DNA from: Ignavibacteriales bacterium | GTDB lineage: Bacteria > Bacteroidota > Ignavibacteria > UBA10030 > SZUA-254 | Length of the DNA: 64,000 bases | Reading direction: 5' to 3' | Assembly: GCA_016218025.1 (NCBI GenBank) | Contig: JACRFD010000086.1 | Coordinates: 22,339 to 86,338 of the forward strand | Shown: positions 18,960 to 30,026 of the stretch, in pieces | Position numbering within the stretch: the stretch's first letter is position 1 | Layout: every line of letters begins with the position of its first letter | Program-made: the position numbers and the translations under genes | Notes under the pieces: model-generated | The model's database searches: none | What the model was told of the DNA's origin: nothing | What the model saw: only the letters and a program-made list of their open reading frames with translations

Positions 18960-20060
18960 TTAGCGACCATGATACATCACTCCATTATTACAATCGCAAA
19001 TGAAAACCTCGTTACCATCAGACCATACTCCTCGTAGCCAGGCCTGTGAATCAACTAAATGATATTGGACGGATATAGAAAGTTGTTTCCAGTCAACTCC
19101 GTTATAATGATATAATAAATTGGACTGGCCAACTATAAATATATTATTTTCACTCACAGTGTAATTGTTATAGAAATAGGAATTTGTAGTTAACAACCTT
19201 CTCCAACCAGACGTATCAATATCCCCTACATTATTAATGCTATTGGATATAATTCCCTTTGTTAGTGTGAAGATATTATTTCCGGTAATCCAAGGTTTAC
19301 TGCCAAATTTAGCTTCACTTCTTTTTGTATAATCAATCTCCGTGAAAATAGTATCTGAATATTTGAATTGATAAAGAAATCTACATGGATCTCCCCATGG
19401 GCTGGTAAGGTAAAGAAATACTGATTTTGTATTTCCTGCAATTCCATTAATTATTAAACTATCAGCGAGTTTAAATTCCTTCCAGCGCTGTCCATCATAT
19501 CGCAGTACATATTTATATCCACCTACCCAAATATTGTTTTTGTTAACACCATAAACATTGTATAAATTAATAGGTAATGACGAAATATTATATGGGGTAG
19601 CATCAATCCAGCGCATACCATCGTAATGCATTATAAATGCACTTAAAATATTATTATTGATCTTCCTGCCGAAAGTCCAAATATCATTCTTTGCACTACC
19701 CCAAATAGCGTACACTACTTTATTTCCGGTATATTCTGTTATTGGAGTTCCCTCAGTTGCACGCGACCATTTTAAACCATCATAATGCCATAAACAATCT
19801 CTCACATCTGATGCGTTACCCGCAACACCCCACAAATCTTTGGATGAGGTACCCCAAATTGATTCGAGTTGAATTCTACTCGGAAGATTTCCATAATCAA
19901 CACTATCAATTGACCAAACAAAATCTCGTTTTGCAGGCTTGATTATTGCATTGTTTATTTCTTCGTCTTTACAACTAGTTATGAGAAAAGAGATGAATAG
20001 AATAATCCATGCTGACTGAATGTTTGATATGTATTTAATCTTCATTTTTTCCCCATTCAA
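18960..20060 (-). CDS. Secreted lipoprotein, propeller-like repeats
   Basis: Lipobox-like LITSC; repeated LWHYDGLKW, IMHYDGMRW, VLRYDGQRW, LYHYNGVDW. Confidence 0.7.
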   Translation of the reverse strand: MNGEKMKIKYISNIQSAWIILFISFLITSCKDEEINNAIIKPAKRDFVWSIDSVDYGNLPSRIQLESIWGTSSKDLWGVAGNASDVRDCLWHYDGLKWSRATEGTPITEYTGNKVVYAIWGSAKNDIWTFGRKINNNILSAFIMHYDGMRWIDATPYNISSLPINLYNVYGVNKNNIWVGGYKYVLRYDGQRWKEFKLADSLIINGIAGNTKSVFLYLTSPWGDPCRFLYQFKYSDTIFTEIDYTKRSEAKFGSKPWITGNNIFTLTKGIISNSINNVGDIDTSGWRRLLTTNSYFYNNYTVSENNIFIVGQSNLLYHYNGVDWKQLSISVQYHLVDSQAWLRGVWSDGNEVFICDCNNGVMYHGR

Positions 20061-20195
20061 AAATCATGCATACATAATCTAAAAAATAAGGGAATGTACA
20101 TGGTGAGTAAGTTTATCCCAGGTTTATCAATGAATCGGACCATCAGATTCGCACTCAATTTCACGCTTCGACAAGCCAGCTTGACAGACTTTTGT

Positions 20196-20987
20196 TTACT
20201 CGTACCTATCAAGCTTAAACTTTTCACCGAGATACAATCTCCGCGCTTCGGGATCGTTTGCAAGTGTTTCTGCCGATCCAGATTTTATTATCTTCCCTTC
20301 AAATAACAAATACGAACGGTCGGTTATTGAGAGTGTTTCGTGTACATTGTGATCGGTTACAAGAACGCCGATACCACGGTTTTTCAATCCCTGAACGATG
20401 CGCATAATATCTTCCACCGCAATAGGATCGATACCGGCAAACGGCTCATCAAGCAAAATAAATTTCGGTCTGGTGGCAAGTGCTCTGGCAATTTCTGTCC
20501 GGCGGCGTTCACCTCCAGACAACATATACCCTTTACTTTTCGCAATATGATTCAATCCAAAATCATCCAATAACTGCTGGCATCTCTCTTCACGTTCTTT
20601 TTTTGAAAGTCCCATCACTTCAAGTATCGCCGTTAAATTATCTTTCACCGTCATTTTTCGGAATACCGATGCCTCCTGCGAAAGATATCCGATACCCATC
20701 CTTGCCCGCTTATACATCGGCTCTTTGGTGATTTCTGCATTGTTGAAGAAAACTTTTCCTGTCGTAGGTCTAATCATTCCTACGATCATGTAAAAAGTTG
20801 TTGTTTTGCCGGCACCATTCGGACCAAGCAATCCGACTACTTCCCCCTGCCTTACTTCAACATTCACGTTGTTTACAACATATCTTTTTTTGTAACGTTT
20901 GTATAAACCTTCTGAACGCAGCACTGTTCCATTTGATTCAGAGCCGTTGGTAATTCCGTGTTCGATATTTGTATTTTCTTCAATCAT
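20196..20987 (-). CDS. lptB: LPS export ABC transporter ATP-binding protein
   Basis: [64 protein letters not shown]. Confidence 0.95.
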   Translation of the reverse strand: MIEENTNIEHGITNGSESNGTVLRSEGLYKRYKKRYVVNNVNVEVRQGEVVGLLGPNGAGKTTTFYMIVGMIRPTTGKVFFNNAEITKEPMYKRARMGIGYLSQEASVFRKMTVKDNLTAILEVMGLSKKEREERCQQLLDDFGLNHIAKSKGYMLSGGERRRTEIARALATRPKFILLDEPFAGIDPIAVEDIMRIVQGLKNRGIGVLVTDHNVHETLSITDRSYLLFEGKIIKSGSAETLANDPEARRLYLGEKFKLDRYE

Positions 20988-21027
20988 TCAATTTGAATAT
21001 ACAGTTTATTTCTCAACGATGAAAATA

Positions 21028-22275
21028 TTAATAATCTTTCTTCCAATTGAACTCGGGCAGATTGTAATCACTTTCTTTTCCTTTTACCATTTTTTCAGGA
21101 TAATATTTTCCTTCAACACCCGAGACAGCTTTGATTTTGTCTATTTTACCATCCTTAAAATTGACAACTATTTCATCACCTGTGGTTAAATTTATCCCGT
21201 TCGGTTTTTCATTATCAAAAAGATAATATAAACTGGTAGCGGTTGTTATGACATTTATTCTTTGAACTTTTTCGTCGGCAAATCTTAAGATTATTTCCTG
21301 CCCTGTCATTTGATTGAATCTATTAGTATGAATTGTATCTGCGCGCGATATTGCTACCGCTCTGCCGCGAATGTAGGCAGTTTCTAATTTTCTTTTTTTC
21401 AACTTCAAAAAAATAGTTTCACCCGAAACTTGATTATCTTCATTCTTTCCGGTTTCATACCAGATGTAAGGTGCTCTGGTAAGATAAATACTATCTGCTT
21501 CCGTGTAATAAACACATAACCCTCCCTCACCTGAAACATTTCCTCTTTTTATCTTTACAGAATCTGTAGCTATCAGCCGTTCTAGACTATCCTGAAACGA
21601 CTCAAGCGTTGCGGCAGTAACAACGAGCGTATCCATCTTACCGTCGGATGTGGTATCGATCTGGATTAGTTTCGGGTTAATAGACATCTTGCTATAATTT
21701 ATTTTTTTATCATTCTCAAAATGGTTTCCGGTGAGTGTCAGTTTATTCCGACGGTTATTGATTATTACATTACCTTCGGCAATAGATTTTTCCGCAGACC
21801 TGTAATATGTCAACTCATTTGATGTCAGAACCGTAGCAGTATCTTCCACATAAACATTCCCCCTGAAGTATGCTTTCTTTTCCCCTGCAAAATATTTCCC
21901 GTATGTTGCCTGGAGATGTGTGGTAGGATCTTCAAGCAATACACGTTCAAACATTTCGCCTACTTTGTCCTTAGCATAATATGCACCACGTGATCCGACT
22001 AATCGCATCGTGTCATCTTTAATCTGAACAACTCCCTCCATTGTAAATCTGTTGGATGTTAAAAATTGAATTGCCCGATCGCAAGTAACAATCGTGGAGC
22101 CATGACGTAATTTTACATTACCAATCAACTGCCGGGCAGTTTCACCATCAATCTCAGTTCCAACCAAACTATCGGCATGCTCGATGATCACAACACTGTC
22201 TCTGCTTTGAGATATACAGGTTGAAATAAATATGAAATTTAAGATTAAAGCGAACAGGAAATATTTATTTCTCAT
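21028..22275 (-). CDS. OstA/LptA-like LPS transport periplasmic protein
   Basis: Signal peptide plus OstA-like beta-jellyroll repeats (IIEHADSLVGTEIDGETARQLIGNVKLRHGSTIVTCDRA); between lptB and lptC. Confidence 0.85.
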   Translation of the reverse strand: MRNKYFLFALILNFIFISTCISQSRDSVVIIEHADSLVGTEIDGETARQLIGNVKLRHGSTIVTCDRAIQFLTSNRFTMEGVVQIKDDTMRLVGSRGAYYAKDKVGEMFERVLLEDPTTHLQATYGKYFAGEKKAYFRGNVYVEDTATVLTSNELTYYRSAEKSIAEGNVIINNRRNKLTLTGNHFENDKKINYSKMSINPKLIQIDTTSDGKMDTLVVTAATLESFQDSLERLIATDSVKIKRGNVSGEGGLCVYYTEADSIYLTRAPYIWYETGKNEDNQVSGETIFLKLKKRKLETAYIRGRAVAISRADTIHTNRFNQMTGQEIILRFADEKVQRINVITTATSLYYLFDNEKPNGINLTTGDEIVVNFKDGKIDKIKAVSGVEGKYYPEKMVKGKESDYNLPEFNWKKDY

Positions 22276-22837
22276 TTGTTTTTGCTTTCCCTGTTACTTT
22301 GAAGATTGTATAATGCTTCAAACTTTTATCCGATTCGAAACCGTGTCCCTGGATTTGTTCGGTTGGAGAAGTAATTTCAACATACGCAGGTGTGTGGACT
22401 TTTTGTGTGGTATTATTCCAATAAAGATGTTCGGTACGCAGAACTGTACCGCTATCCGATCTCACCACAACATCGTTGTGCACTTCAAAGTCGTGGTTAA
22501 TATCATTTACAATCCCGCGGTCGGCGGTAAGAATAGATGTATGCCGTTGTTGATCATCAAAAAAATCTACAATAACACTTGAATCGAGGTGAGTAATTTT
22601 TTTCTCGGAATAAATGGAAATATGCCCAGCCCGCAAAATGCCCGTAGTTTTTCCTGAATCGGTGAAAGTTATAGTGGAATTCCAGCTTTCCTGTGTCGGG
22701 AAGTCGTACCCGAATCTGACTTCCGTTATGGGAGGTTTAACTTTAGATTCACAACCAAAGAAAATGAAGAAGAGGAATGTATAAATCAAGAATAAGGAGA
22801 GAATCTTTCTTTGAATTTTTAATTTTCCCTTTTGCAT
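22265..22837 (-). CDS. lptC: LPS export protein LptC-like lipoprotein
   Basis: FFGCES lipobox, LptC-like region (DRGIVNDINHDFEVHNDVVVRSDSGTVLRTEHLYWNN). Confidence 0.85.
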   Translation of the reverse strand: MQKGKLKIQRKILSLFLIYTFLFFIFFGCESKVKPPITEVRFGYDFPTQESWNSTITFTDSGKTTGILRAGHISIYSEKKITHLDSSVIVDFFDDQQRHTSILTADRGIVNDINHDFEVHNDVVVRSDSGTVLRTEHLYWNNTTQKVHTPAYVEITSPTEQIQGHGFESDKSLKHYTIFKVTGKAKTNEK

Positions 22838-22840
22838 CGA

Positions 22841-23827
22841 TTATTGGTTTTCTCCGCCGAGACCCATCGCAACAAGTTCATGAAGATGTATCATGCCGAT
22901 TGGTTTGTGCAATTCATCAACAACGATAAGCTGTGTAATTTTGTGTGCTTCCATCTCTTGAAGAGCGACCGCCGCAAGCATCTCTTTTGAGATAGTTTTT
23001 GGATTTTTTGTCATCATCATTTCGGCGGTTAGATTAGTAAGATCGGTGGTTTTTTGAAGCAATCTTCTCAAGTCACCATCGGTTATTATTCCTAACAATT
23101 TACCCGAATCATCAATAACGCATGTGGCACCAAGCCGTTTGGATGTCATTTCCAAAATTGCATCGCGTGAAGGAACTTTCGAGTGAACAATCGGGACGGC
23201 ATTTCCTGCAGCCATCATCTCTTCAATTTTTAAAAGGAGTCTTTTGCCGAGATGTCCACCAGGATGATACAATGCAAAATCTTCTGCGGTAAAATTTCTC
23301 TTCTCGAGCAAAGCAATTGCAAGTGCGTCACCCATTGCCATAGTGGCAGTTGTTGATGATGTTGGTGCAAGGTCGTGGGGGCATGCTTCCTCTTTCACTC
23401 CGACATCCAGAATAATATCTGATTCCAGAGCAAGAGCAGAATTTAGATTACCGACCATCGAGATCAGCGGAATACCCACCCTTTTGAAAAGAGGAATAAG
23501 AGGTTTCAACTCCGGTGTATTTCCACTTTTCGAAATACAGATCACTACATCTTCTTTCCTCACCATACCGAAATCACCATGAACGGCATCGGTTGGATGA
23601 AGATACATTGCGGGAGTTCCGGTTGAATTGAGCGTTGCAACTATTTTTCGAGCTACAATTCCCGATTTACCCATGCCCGTAATAACAACTCTGCCTTTAG
23701 AAGCGCAAATTATTTCAACAGCTTTTGCAAAGTTACTATCGATATGCGATTCAAGCTCCGCAACCGCCGCCGCTTCTATCCTTATGACGGCCTTACCTTT
23801 TTGAATTATGGTCTTAGAATCTATCAT
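22841..23827 (-). CDS. kdsD: KpsF/GutQ family arabinose-5-phosphate isomerase
   Basis: SIS domain VVITGMGKSGIVARKIVATLNSTGTPAMYLHPTDAVHGDFG plus two CBS domains. Confidence 0.95.
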   Translation of the reverse strand: MIDSKTIIQKGKAVIRIEAAAVAELESHIDSNFAKAVEIICASKGRVVITGMGKSGIVARKIVATLNSTGTPAMYLHPTDAVHGDFGMVRKEDVVICISKSGNTPELKPLIPLFKRVGIPLISMVGNLNSALALESDIILDVGVKEEACPHDLAPTSSTTATMAMGDALAIALLEKRNFTAEDFALYHPGGHLGKRLLLKIEEMMAAGNAVPIVHSKVPSRDAILEMTSKRLGATCVIDDSGKLLGIITDGDLRRLLQKTTDLTNLTAEMMMTKNPKTISKEMLAAVALQEMEAHKITQLIVVDELHKPIGMIHLHELVAMGLGGENQ

Positions 23828-24342
23828 AATAGTTTTTTCGCCTCTAAAATTAGATCGAGTACTTCACGCACTGCACCGCGGCCGCCATCAACTTCTGTAA
23901 TATAATCCACTTCATCCCTTACACGTATCATCGCATCTGCGGGTGTAGCACTAAACCCGACTTTCCGCAATAACGGCAAATCAAATTCATCATCCCCGAT
24001 GAAGCAAACTTCATCATACTCCAATTTGTATTTTTTCTTGATCTGTTGAAATACAGTCAGCTTATCTTCATCTCCTTGATAAACATCTGCAATTTCCAAT
24101 CGGCTCGCACGGATTGTGGTTACTTTTGAAACACGCCCTGAAATAATTGAAAAGAGCAACCCTTTTCTCCTTGCTCTGAAAATACCGTAGCCATCGTGTA
24201 CATTAAAGCGTTTAAATTCAGTTTCATCGGAACCGAGAATGATTGACCCGTCGGTTAAAACGCCGTCAACATCTAACACTACCATGCGGATTTTTTTCAA
24301 CTTATTTCTCAATCGGGCGGAGATACTTTTACTTGTTTTCAA
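23824..24342 (-). CDS. kdsC: 3-deoxy-D-manno-octulosonate 8-phosphate phosphatase
   Basis: VVLDVDGVLTDGSI, FNVHDGYGI, CFIGDDEFDLPLL. Confidence 0.93.
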   Translation of the reverse strand: MKTSKSISARLRNKLKKIRMVVLDVDGVLTDGSIILGSDETEFKRFNVHDGYGIFRARRKGLLFSIISGRVSKVTTIRASRLEIADVYQGDEDKLTVFQQIKKKYKLEYDEVCFIGDDEFDLPLLRKVGFSATPADAMIRVRDEVDYITEVDGGRGAVREVLDLILEAKKLL

Positions 24343-25156
24343 TTTTATCTTTCACAATTCTATCTATTGGCATGATCTGTTTGATTAAATCCTCGACGCA
24401 GTTTAATTTAAGCTGACTGCCCGCATCGCTCAGGGCACGCTTCGGATCGGGATGTGTTTCAATGAATAAACCGTCTATCCCCACCGCAACACCTGCACGT
24501 GCAATCGGAAAAATAAATTCCGGTTGACCCGCAGTTTGATTTTTTCCTGCACCGGGAAGTTGAACCGAGTGCGTTGCATCTAAAATTACAGGATAACCGA
24601 GCGACCGCATTATAACAAGTGAACGCATATCCACAACAAGATTATTATAACCGAATGTGGCTCCTCTTTCCGTTAGCAATATTTTCTTATTTCCCGTCAT
24701 CAAAACCTTTTCGGCTGAATGCTTCATGTCACCGGGTGCCATGAATTGACCTTTTTTAATATTCACTGTCTTTCCGCTTCGTCCTGCGGCTTGGAGCAAC
24801 TCGGTTTGCCTGCAAAGGAATGCCGGTATCTGGATTACATCCGCAACTCCCGATATCGCTTCTATTTCTTCTTCAGTATGAACATCGGTAAGAAGAGGAA
24901 TTTCGAATTCATTCTTTACGTCGCTAAGAATCGATAATGCTTTTTCAAAGCCGATTGTTGAAAAAGATTTTCCGCTTGTCCGGTTAGCTTTTTTGTATGA
25001 TGCTTTAAATATGAAAGGGAGTTTATATTTCCGCGTGAGCTTATCGAGATGTTTTGCAATCTTGAATGTGATCTCCCGGTTTTCAACTACGCAGGGACCT
25101 GCAATGAGTACAACCTTATTACCTCCGCCGATTGTTAAATTAGCTAAATATGCCAT
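24329..25156 (-). CDS. kdsA: 3-deoxy-8-phosphooctulonate synthase
   Basis: LIAGPCVVENRE, FKASYKKANRTS, ILLTERGATFGYNNLVVDMRSL, FIETHPDPKRALSDA. Confidence 0.95.
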   Translation of the reverse strand: MAYLANLTIGGGNKVVLIAGPCVVENREITFKIAKHLDKLTRKYKLPFIFKASYKKANRTSGKSFSTIGFEKALSILSDVKNEFEIPLLTDVHTEEEIEAISGVADVIQIPAFLCRQTELLQAAGRSGKTVNIKKGQFMAPGDMKHSAEKVLMTGNKKILLTERGATFGYNNLVVDMRSLVIMRSLGYPVILDATHSVQLPGAGKNQTAGQPEFIFPIARAGVAVGIDGLFIETHPDPKRALSDAGSQLKLNCVEDLIKQIMPIDRIVKDKIENK

Positions 25157-25253
25157 TCTATTTAATAAAATATTGAATGGCTAAAATTACGAAAAAATTG
25201 GATGAGAGGCAATCGAATTATTATATGCGATTATAAGATACCATTAAATAGAA

Positions 25254-25290
25254 AACTCTCGAATCAATCTTCATTTAAGATTCGAGAGTT
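25254..25290 (-). terminator. Long hairpin downstream of the M6 protease gene
   Basis: AACTCTCGAATC...GATTCGAGAGTT, 12 bp stem (extendable via ATCTT/AAGAT). Confidence 0.65.
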
Positions 25291-25307
25291 GACTAAAAAC
25301 AACATAT

Positions 25308-28300
25308 TTATTTTAGTATGATCATTTTCCGAACCTGAACAAAAGAAGGAGTGTTTTCAAGAGTCGGATATGCTTCCATCTTATAGAAATAGACTCCGCT
25401 TGCTCCTGAACTTGTTCCGAGATAATTCATACTGAATTCAATCTCTTTGAACCCCGCCTCTTGGACAGCATTTAATAAAGTCACAATTTCTTGTCCGATC
25501 AAGTTATAAATTTTAATGACTACCCTGCTTTGTGCAGGCAGTTGATATTTAATTTTTGTTTCCGGATTAAAAGGGTTTGGATAATTTTGTTCAAGATTAT
25601 AATATCTGGGTAATGATTCATTTTTTCGAACAAGATAAATATTATCATTTACCATATTCTCGATAAGAATTTTGCCTTCATTTCGAAGAAGTATTTTTTT
25701 ACTTTCAATCTCTAAATAAACATCGTTTTCTATATTCCACCCATACCATTTAACCTGTATGGGGGGCTTTCCGCCACTTATATTTATTTTTAATTTATCT
25801 TTATGTAAGAATGAAGAAATATTTTTTTGATCTGAATAACGGACATCGAAAATGGGGGGTGGTGGACATGGGGGCATTTCATATTGATCCAAATCTAATT
25901 TTTCATCCTCGAGAATAAAATAAATTTTTCTGATATTACCTAAAACATCCGAAAAATTTAATCCGGCAACATTTGTATATTCTTTTCCAAAATTACTTTC
26001 CAAATCAAATAATTTATTGACGTTAGTTTGGGTAATCATATCGGTTTGATTATTTACACCACTATTCATAATTAATTGTCCATCGCAAGATGCCTTTAGC
26101 CAGTAACCTAAGCCAGGTATTAGAGCAGTTGTGTTAAAATAACCTGTGGGATTTGTATAACCGATCAAATCAGAATTCAACTTCATCGGTGATATAGCAG
26201 TGACATTAAGTTTAGTTACATCGTACGACAAAGAACCAATTAAATTCCAACCCTGTTTCAAACCAACTGTATCGGATGCAACTACATCACCCGTCAAAAT
26301 TATTGCCTTAGAACTATCTAACTTTATCCAATAACCTTTTCCTAATTTGAGGGTATCTTCCGGAGAGTAACCATCGGAAAATTCAAACGCAGGCTGGGTT
26401 ATATCCATCGAAATAGCCGATGAAGTTAAATTTTTATTGCCAAATGGTACAGAAAATAGGTTCCATCCTTGATCAAAACTCATATTCAATCCGGAAATAT
26501 CTATAAAAGCTGGAAGAAAAAATTCATCATAATCCGGATCGTTTGAATTGATTTTAATATCTGTGTTATACGAACCATAATTCGCATAAGCATTTATCAC
26601 CACTTTGAATGTATCGGAACCTCCAGGAAGAATCGTACTCGATCTTGGATTAATGTCCGAAATAACAGCAGGTCTTAGTGTAAGTTTTTGGACATAAATT
26701 CCACTTTTTATATCCAGAAATAATTCATCTGCGGTCGGATATGAAGAAACGAGTGATTTCCCTTCAATCTTTCCAAAACCTGGTTGACTGGATATAGAAG
26801 CAGTATGAAAAATTGCATCGATGGAAAATCCTAATGAAAAATAATAATAATAATTTTGCATTAAATTCAGGTTTATATATCCACTTGAAAGATAATGTTG
26901 TGAGGTATCATTCACGTACATCGTTGATTGCCAGATACGTGTATATTTTCCTGTCTTTGTTTCAGATCGATAAATACTGAATGTAACTTCTTGTGGCATT
27001 TCTATTTTAATAAGAGAGCTAAATTCATGGAGAATTTGGCATGATGAGAAAGTGTAAATATTTCCGTATGAAATTTTTCTATTCCCCCACCAATATTTTG
27101 TTAGCCCGATTTCAAACTCCCTTCCTTCAAGTGATGTGGATACTTCTAATGTCCCTAATCCTTGATTTGAAACAACAAATTGGGAAATGGATGAATCGCC
27201 TCTTGTCAACAAAAGATTGATGGGAGTCGGATTAAAGACAATCCTAGGACGATGAATTACATTACCATATACTTGTAACCGAATAATTGAATCAATCAAA
27301 TCATTACTCTTAATCTCTATATAAGAATTGAATGGACCAATTTCTACTGGCTTTATTTTGAGCTTTATCGCTCTAGTGCTCTTGGGAGGAATTTGATATG
27401 AAGATGAATCCGGATTAATCAGATTATTTCCTGAAATTAACGATGCAATATTTAGGAATTTAGAACCAATATTGCGAACCCCCAATTCAAATTCACTGAT
27501 TTCATTGTAGTAGGTTGTTCCATAATCAATTTCGCTGGCAGATATCGAGATGTTTGGTTCATCTCTAACTACATATATTAAATCTATTGGAATAGCACCT
27601 TCATCCGGATCATTACTTATAATAAAAGTTTTAGCCTCCTTAGTAGAAGGTACTTCTATATTAGGGTCAAAGATAAAAGAAACTATTGCACTATCTCCCG
27701 ATTGTATAACTCCGTGTGAGGGAAGAGTCGAGACCCAGGTAGGTACTGTCATAATTTCGATCGCTAAATTTTGTTCTGGAATAGAATAATTATGAGAAAT
27801 GTTCAAACCAATATTTCTTTGCTGATTTTGAATTCCTTTCCTACCATTCAACCCATCTGCCATATACAAATATTGAAATTTAATTCTCCCATCTTTGTTA
27901 AGGATGATTTCCATCGTATACATTGAAGTATCAACAAAGCTCCTTTTCCAATCATTGAATTGCACAATGAACATTCCGTTCGTTGTATCTGAAAAATAAT
28001 ATGCTATCCCTGGCGACATATCTGCACCGAGAATGCAAATGATGCTCGGAGGATTCCATTCACTTGGGAAACCATCAAAAAATGGAACCCACCAACCATC
28101 CATTGTAAACGATATAAAACCAGATGCATTTATTGATACCCTTGAAAACACCGAGTCATAGAAAGGGAAATTAAAACCAATCGGTATATAGCCCGAAGAG
28201 CCATAGGGTACGATATTTACACTAGTTCCGACCTTTGAAATATCTATCCAATTAAAATTAGTGCCAAACGAATCTCGCGAACTGACCCATGTATAACCAA

Positions 28301-29909
28301 ATGCATCCGGACCTCCTCCGGCAATATCCGTTGTACCTCTGGATACCGAGTTTAAACCGTTAATATTACTGTTTTGAGGAATTGAAAATTCAAGCTCACC
28401 TTCACCAATATTTTTTATCGTGACACTACTTCTCACTGTATCACCTGCCGATATATTCCCTTCGATTTTTCTCTGTGATACTCTGATATCAGGTGGTATA
28501 ACCTCGACATAGAAATCGGCAGTCATTATAAATCCAGAATTGCTGATATTTTTTATGCGTACTGAAGTTTTTTTATCGGAATAACTTCTGCTATTTGGTA
28601 TAGAAGTGAAACTGAATTCCCTGTTTCCAGTGGACCCCGGATAAAGATCTCCATTATCACCCCAACTGGTATTTTTTTCTAAATCCCAATTACCATCAGC
28701 TTGCTCTAAGGCAACAAGGTAATGTCCATTAGATGTATAACCTGGATACCACTGATTATCATTACCGACCTGATATTCATCAATATGATAAACACATAAT
28801 CCTGCTGAAGGTAAGTAACTATCGAAACCGATAGACTGACGATTTTCAACCAAAAAATATTCGTTCTGATAATTTCCTTCAGTCCATAGACGATATACAA
28901 CAGCTTGATTATTAACTGCAGGAATTTCTATATTCATAGAATCTTGGTGAAGATCAACCGGTGTAAGTAAACCCATCTTGTACCTTGACCATGCATCGGG
29001 GTGTGATGGGGAATCGCCTAAATAACCTCCCCAACTCCCAGAAGCCATTAAACTCCACATCCCAAGACCATTTGAATCATGTCCGTAATCATACAAATCA
29101 GGAAGGCCGAATATTGCATGACCCGCCTCGTGTGCGTAAACACCACAGGTCATGTCACCGGGCGTACCCCAATACTCAGGTTCCATCGAATATCTTTGGA
29201 CATAAACACCATCTAAATATTGAGGCGATGAAGTAGACCAAGCATGCGACCAAATATCTGTTGATCTGCCTGTATATTCTGCACCAGGTCCGGCGTGAAC
29301 AATAAATAGTGCATCTACATATGAATCATGATCATTATCATAAAGTGAAAAATCAACTATCCCGTTGACAGCAGCAACAGCATCTTCGGTAAGTTTTTGT
29401 GCATTTTGTGGATAGGAACCAAAACCATTCTGATCATTTACATAATAACTGTAATTCTGAGGAGCATTGATCCAGCCAACACTACTGGGGAAATTCACCG
29501 TAACTATGTCGATGGTACCATACGACACTTCATCGAAATATTTTCGCATTGTTGAACCTGACTTTCCAAATGCGAGAGAGTCAAAAAAAACAGGATTAAC
29601 TGTTGATTGATTGTCGGTGAATCGAACCAATATCACAAGTGCCCTTATTTCATTTACGTTATCGTAAATTCTATCGCCAGAGTTCAATGACTCGATAACA
29701 TTTTTTGAGAAAGGAGCATTAATCCCACGCCTCAAAGCATCATCTTTGTTAGCAAGATGATATGGTAATGAAATTTTTCCAGATTTTATCATCTCTTGAA
29801 CACGAGGATGCGGTGGAATAGACCCAATAGCGACGGAATGAATAAAAGAAATTGAAACTATGATCGACAAAATAAGATACAAAAAATATTTTTTCATATT
29901 ACTCTCCAA
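25308..29909 (-). CDS. M6 family metalloprotease with T9SS type A sorting domain
   Basis: HEAGHAIFGLPDLYDYG zinc motif; C-terminal NYPNPFNPETKIKYQLPAQSRVVIKIYNLIGQEI. Confidence 0.92.
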   Translation of the reverse strand: MESNMKKYFLYLILSIIVSISFIHSVAIGSIPPHPRVQEMIKSGKISLPYHLANKDDALRRGINAPFSKNVIESLNSGDRIYDNVNEIRALVILVRFTDNQSTVNPVFFDSLAFGKSGSTMRKYFDEVSYGTIDIVTVNFPSSVGWINAPQNYSYYVNDQNGFGSYPQNAQKLTEDAVAAVNGIVDFSLYDNDHDSYVDALFIVHAGPGAEYTGRSTDIWSHAWSTSSPQYLDGVYVQRYSMEPEYWGTPGDMTCGVYAHEAGHAIFGLPDLYDYGHDSNGLGMWSLMASGSWGGYLGDSPSHPDAWSRYKMGLLTPVDLHQDSMNIEIPAVNNQAVVYRLWTEGNYQNEYFLVENRQSIGFDSYLPSAGLCVYHIDEYQVGNDNQWYPGYTSNGHYLVALEQADGNWDLEKNTSWGDNGDLYPGSTGNREFSFTSIPNSRSYSDKKTSVRIKNISNSGFIMTADFYVEVIPPDIRVSQRKIEGNISAGDTVRSSVTIKNIGEGELEFSIPQNSNINGLNSVSRGTTDIAGGGPDAFGYTWVSSRDSFGTNFNWIDISKVGTSVNIVPYGSSGYIPIGFNFPFYDSVFSRVSINASGFISFTMDGWWVPFFDGFPSEWNPPSIICILGADMSPGIAYYFSDTTNGMFIVQFNDWKRSFVDTSMYTMEIILNKDGRIKFQYLYMADGLNGRKGIQNQQRNIGLNISHNYSIPEQNLAIEIMTVPTWVSTLPSHGVIQSGDSAIVSFIFDPNIEVPSTKEAKTFIISNDPDEGAIPIDLIYVVRDEPNISISASEIDYGTTYYNEISEFELGVRNIGSKFLNIASLISGNNLINPDSSSYQIPPKSTRAIKLKIKPVEIGPFNSYIEIKSNDLIDSIIRLQVYGNVIHRPRIVFNPTPINLLLTRGDSSISQFVVSNQGLGTLEVSTSLEGREFEIGLTKYWWGNRKISYGNIYTFSSCQILHEFSSLIKIEMPQEVTFSIYRSETKTGKYTRIWQSTMYVNDTSQHYLSSGYINLNLMQNYYYYFSLGFSIDAIFHTASISSQPGFGKIEGKSLVSSYPTADELFLDIKSGIYVQKLTLRPAVISDINPRSSTILPGGSDTFKVVINAYANYGSYNTDIKINSNDPDYDEFFLPAFIDISGLNMSFDQGWNLFSVPFGNKNLTSSAISMDITQPAFEFSDGYSPEDTLKLGKGYWIKLDSSKAIILTGDVVASDTVGLKQGWNLIGSLSYDVTKLNVTAISPMKLNSDLIGYTNPTGYFNTTALIPGLGYWLKASCDGQLIMNSGVNNQTDMITQTNVNKLFDLESNFGKEYTNVAGLNFSDVLGNIRKIYFILEDEKLDLDQYEMPPCPPPPIFDVRYSDQKNISSFLHKDKLKINISGGKPPIQVKWYGWNIENDVYLEIESKKILLRNEGKILIENMVNDNIYLVRKNESLPRYYNLEQNYPNPFNPETKIKYQLPAQSRVVIKIYNLIGQEIVTLLNAVQEAGFKEIEFSMNYLGTSSGASGVYFYKMEAYPTLENTPSFVQVRKMIILK

Positions 29910-30026
29910 AATATGTTATGATCAAATATCTATCTCGGGAAAACAAGGCAAGATACCTTAGATGCCCAACCCATTCTATGGTACAAAAGAGCGAGGTAAA
30001 TGTCAAGCTTTAATCTCTTTGCAACC

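Noticed and set aside
20196-25156. kds/lpt gene cluster as an unusual finding
   Set aside because: Gene content and order are typical for Kdo/LPS transport operons; listed only as features.
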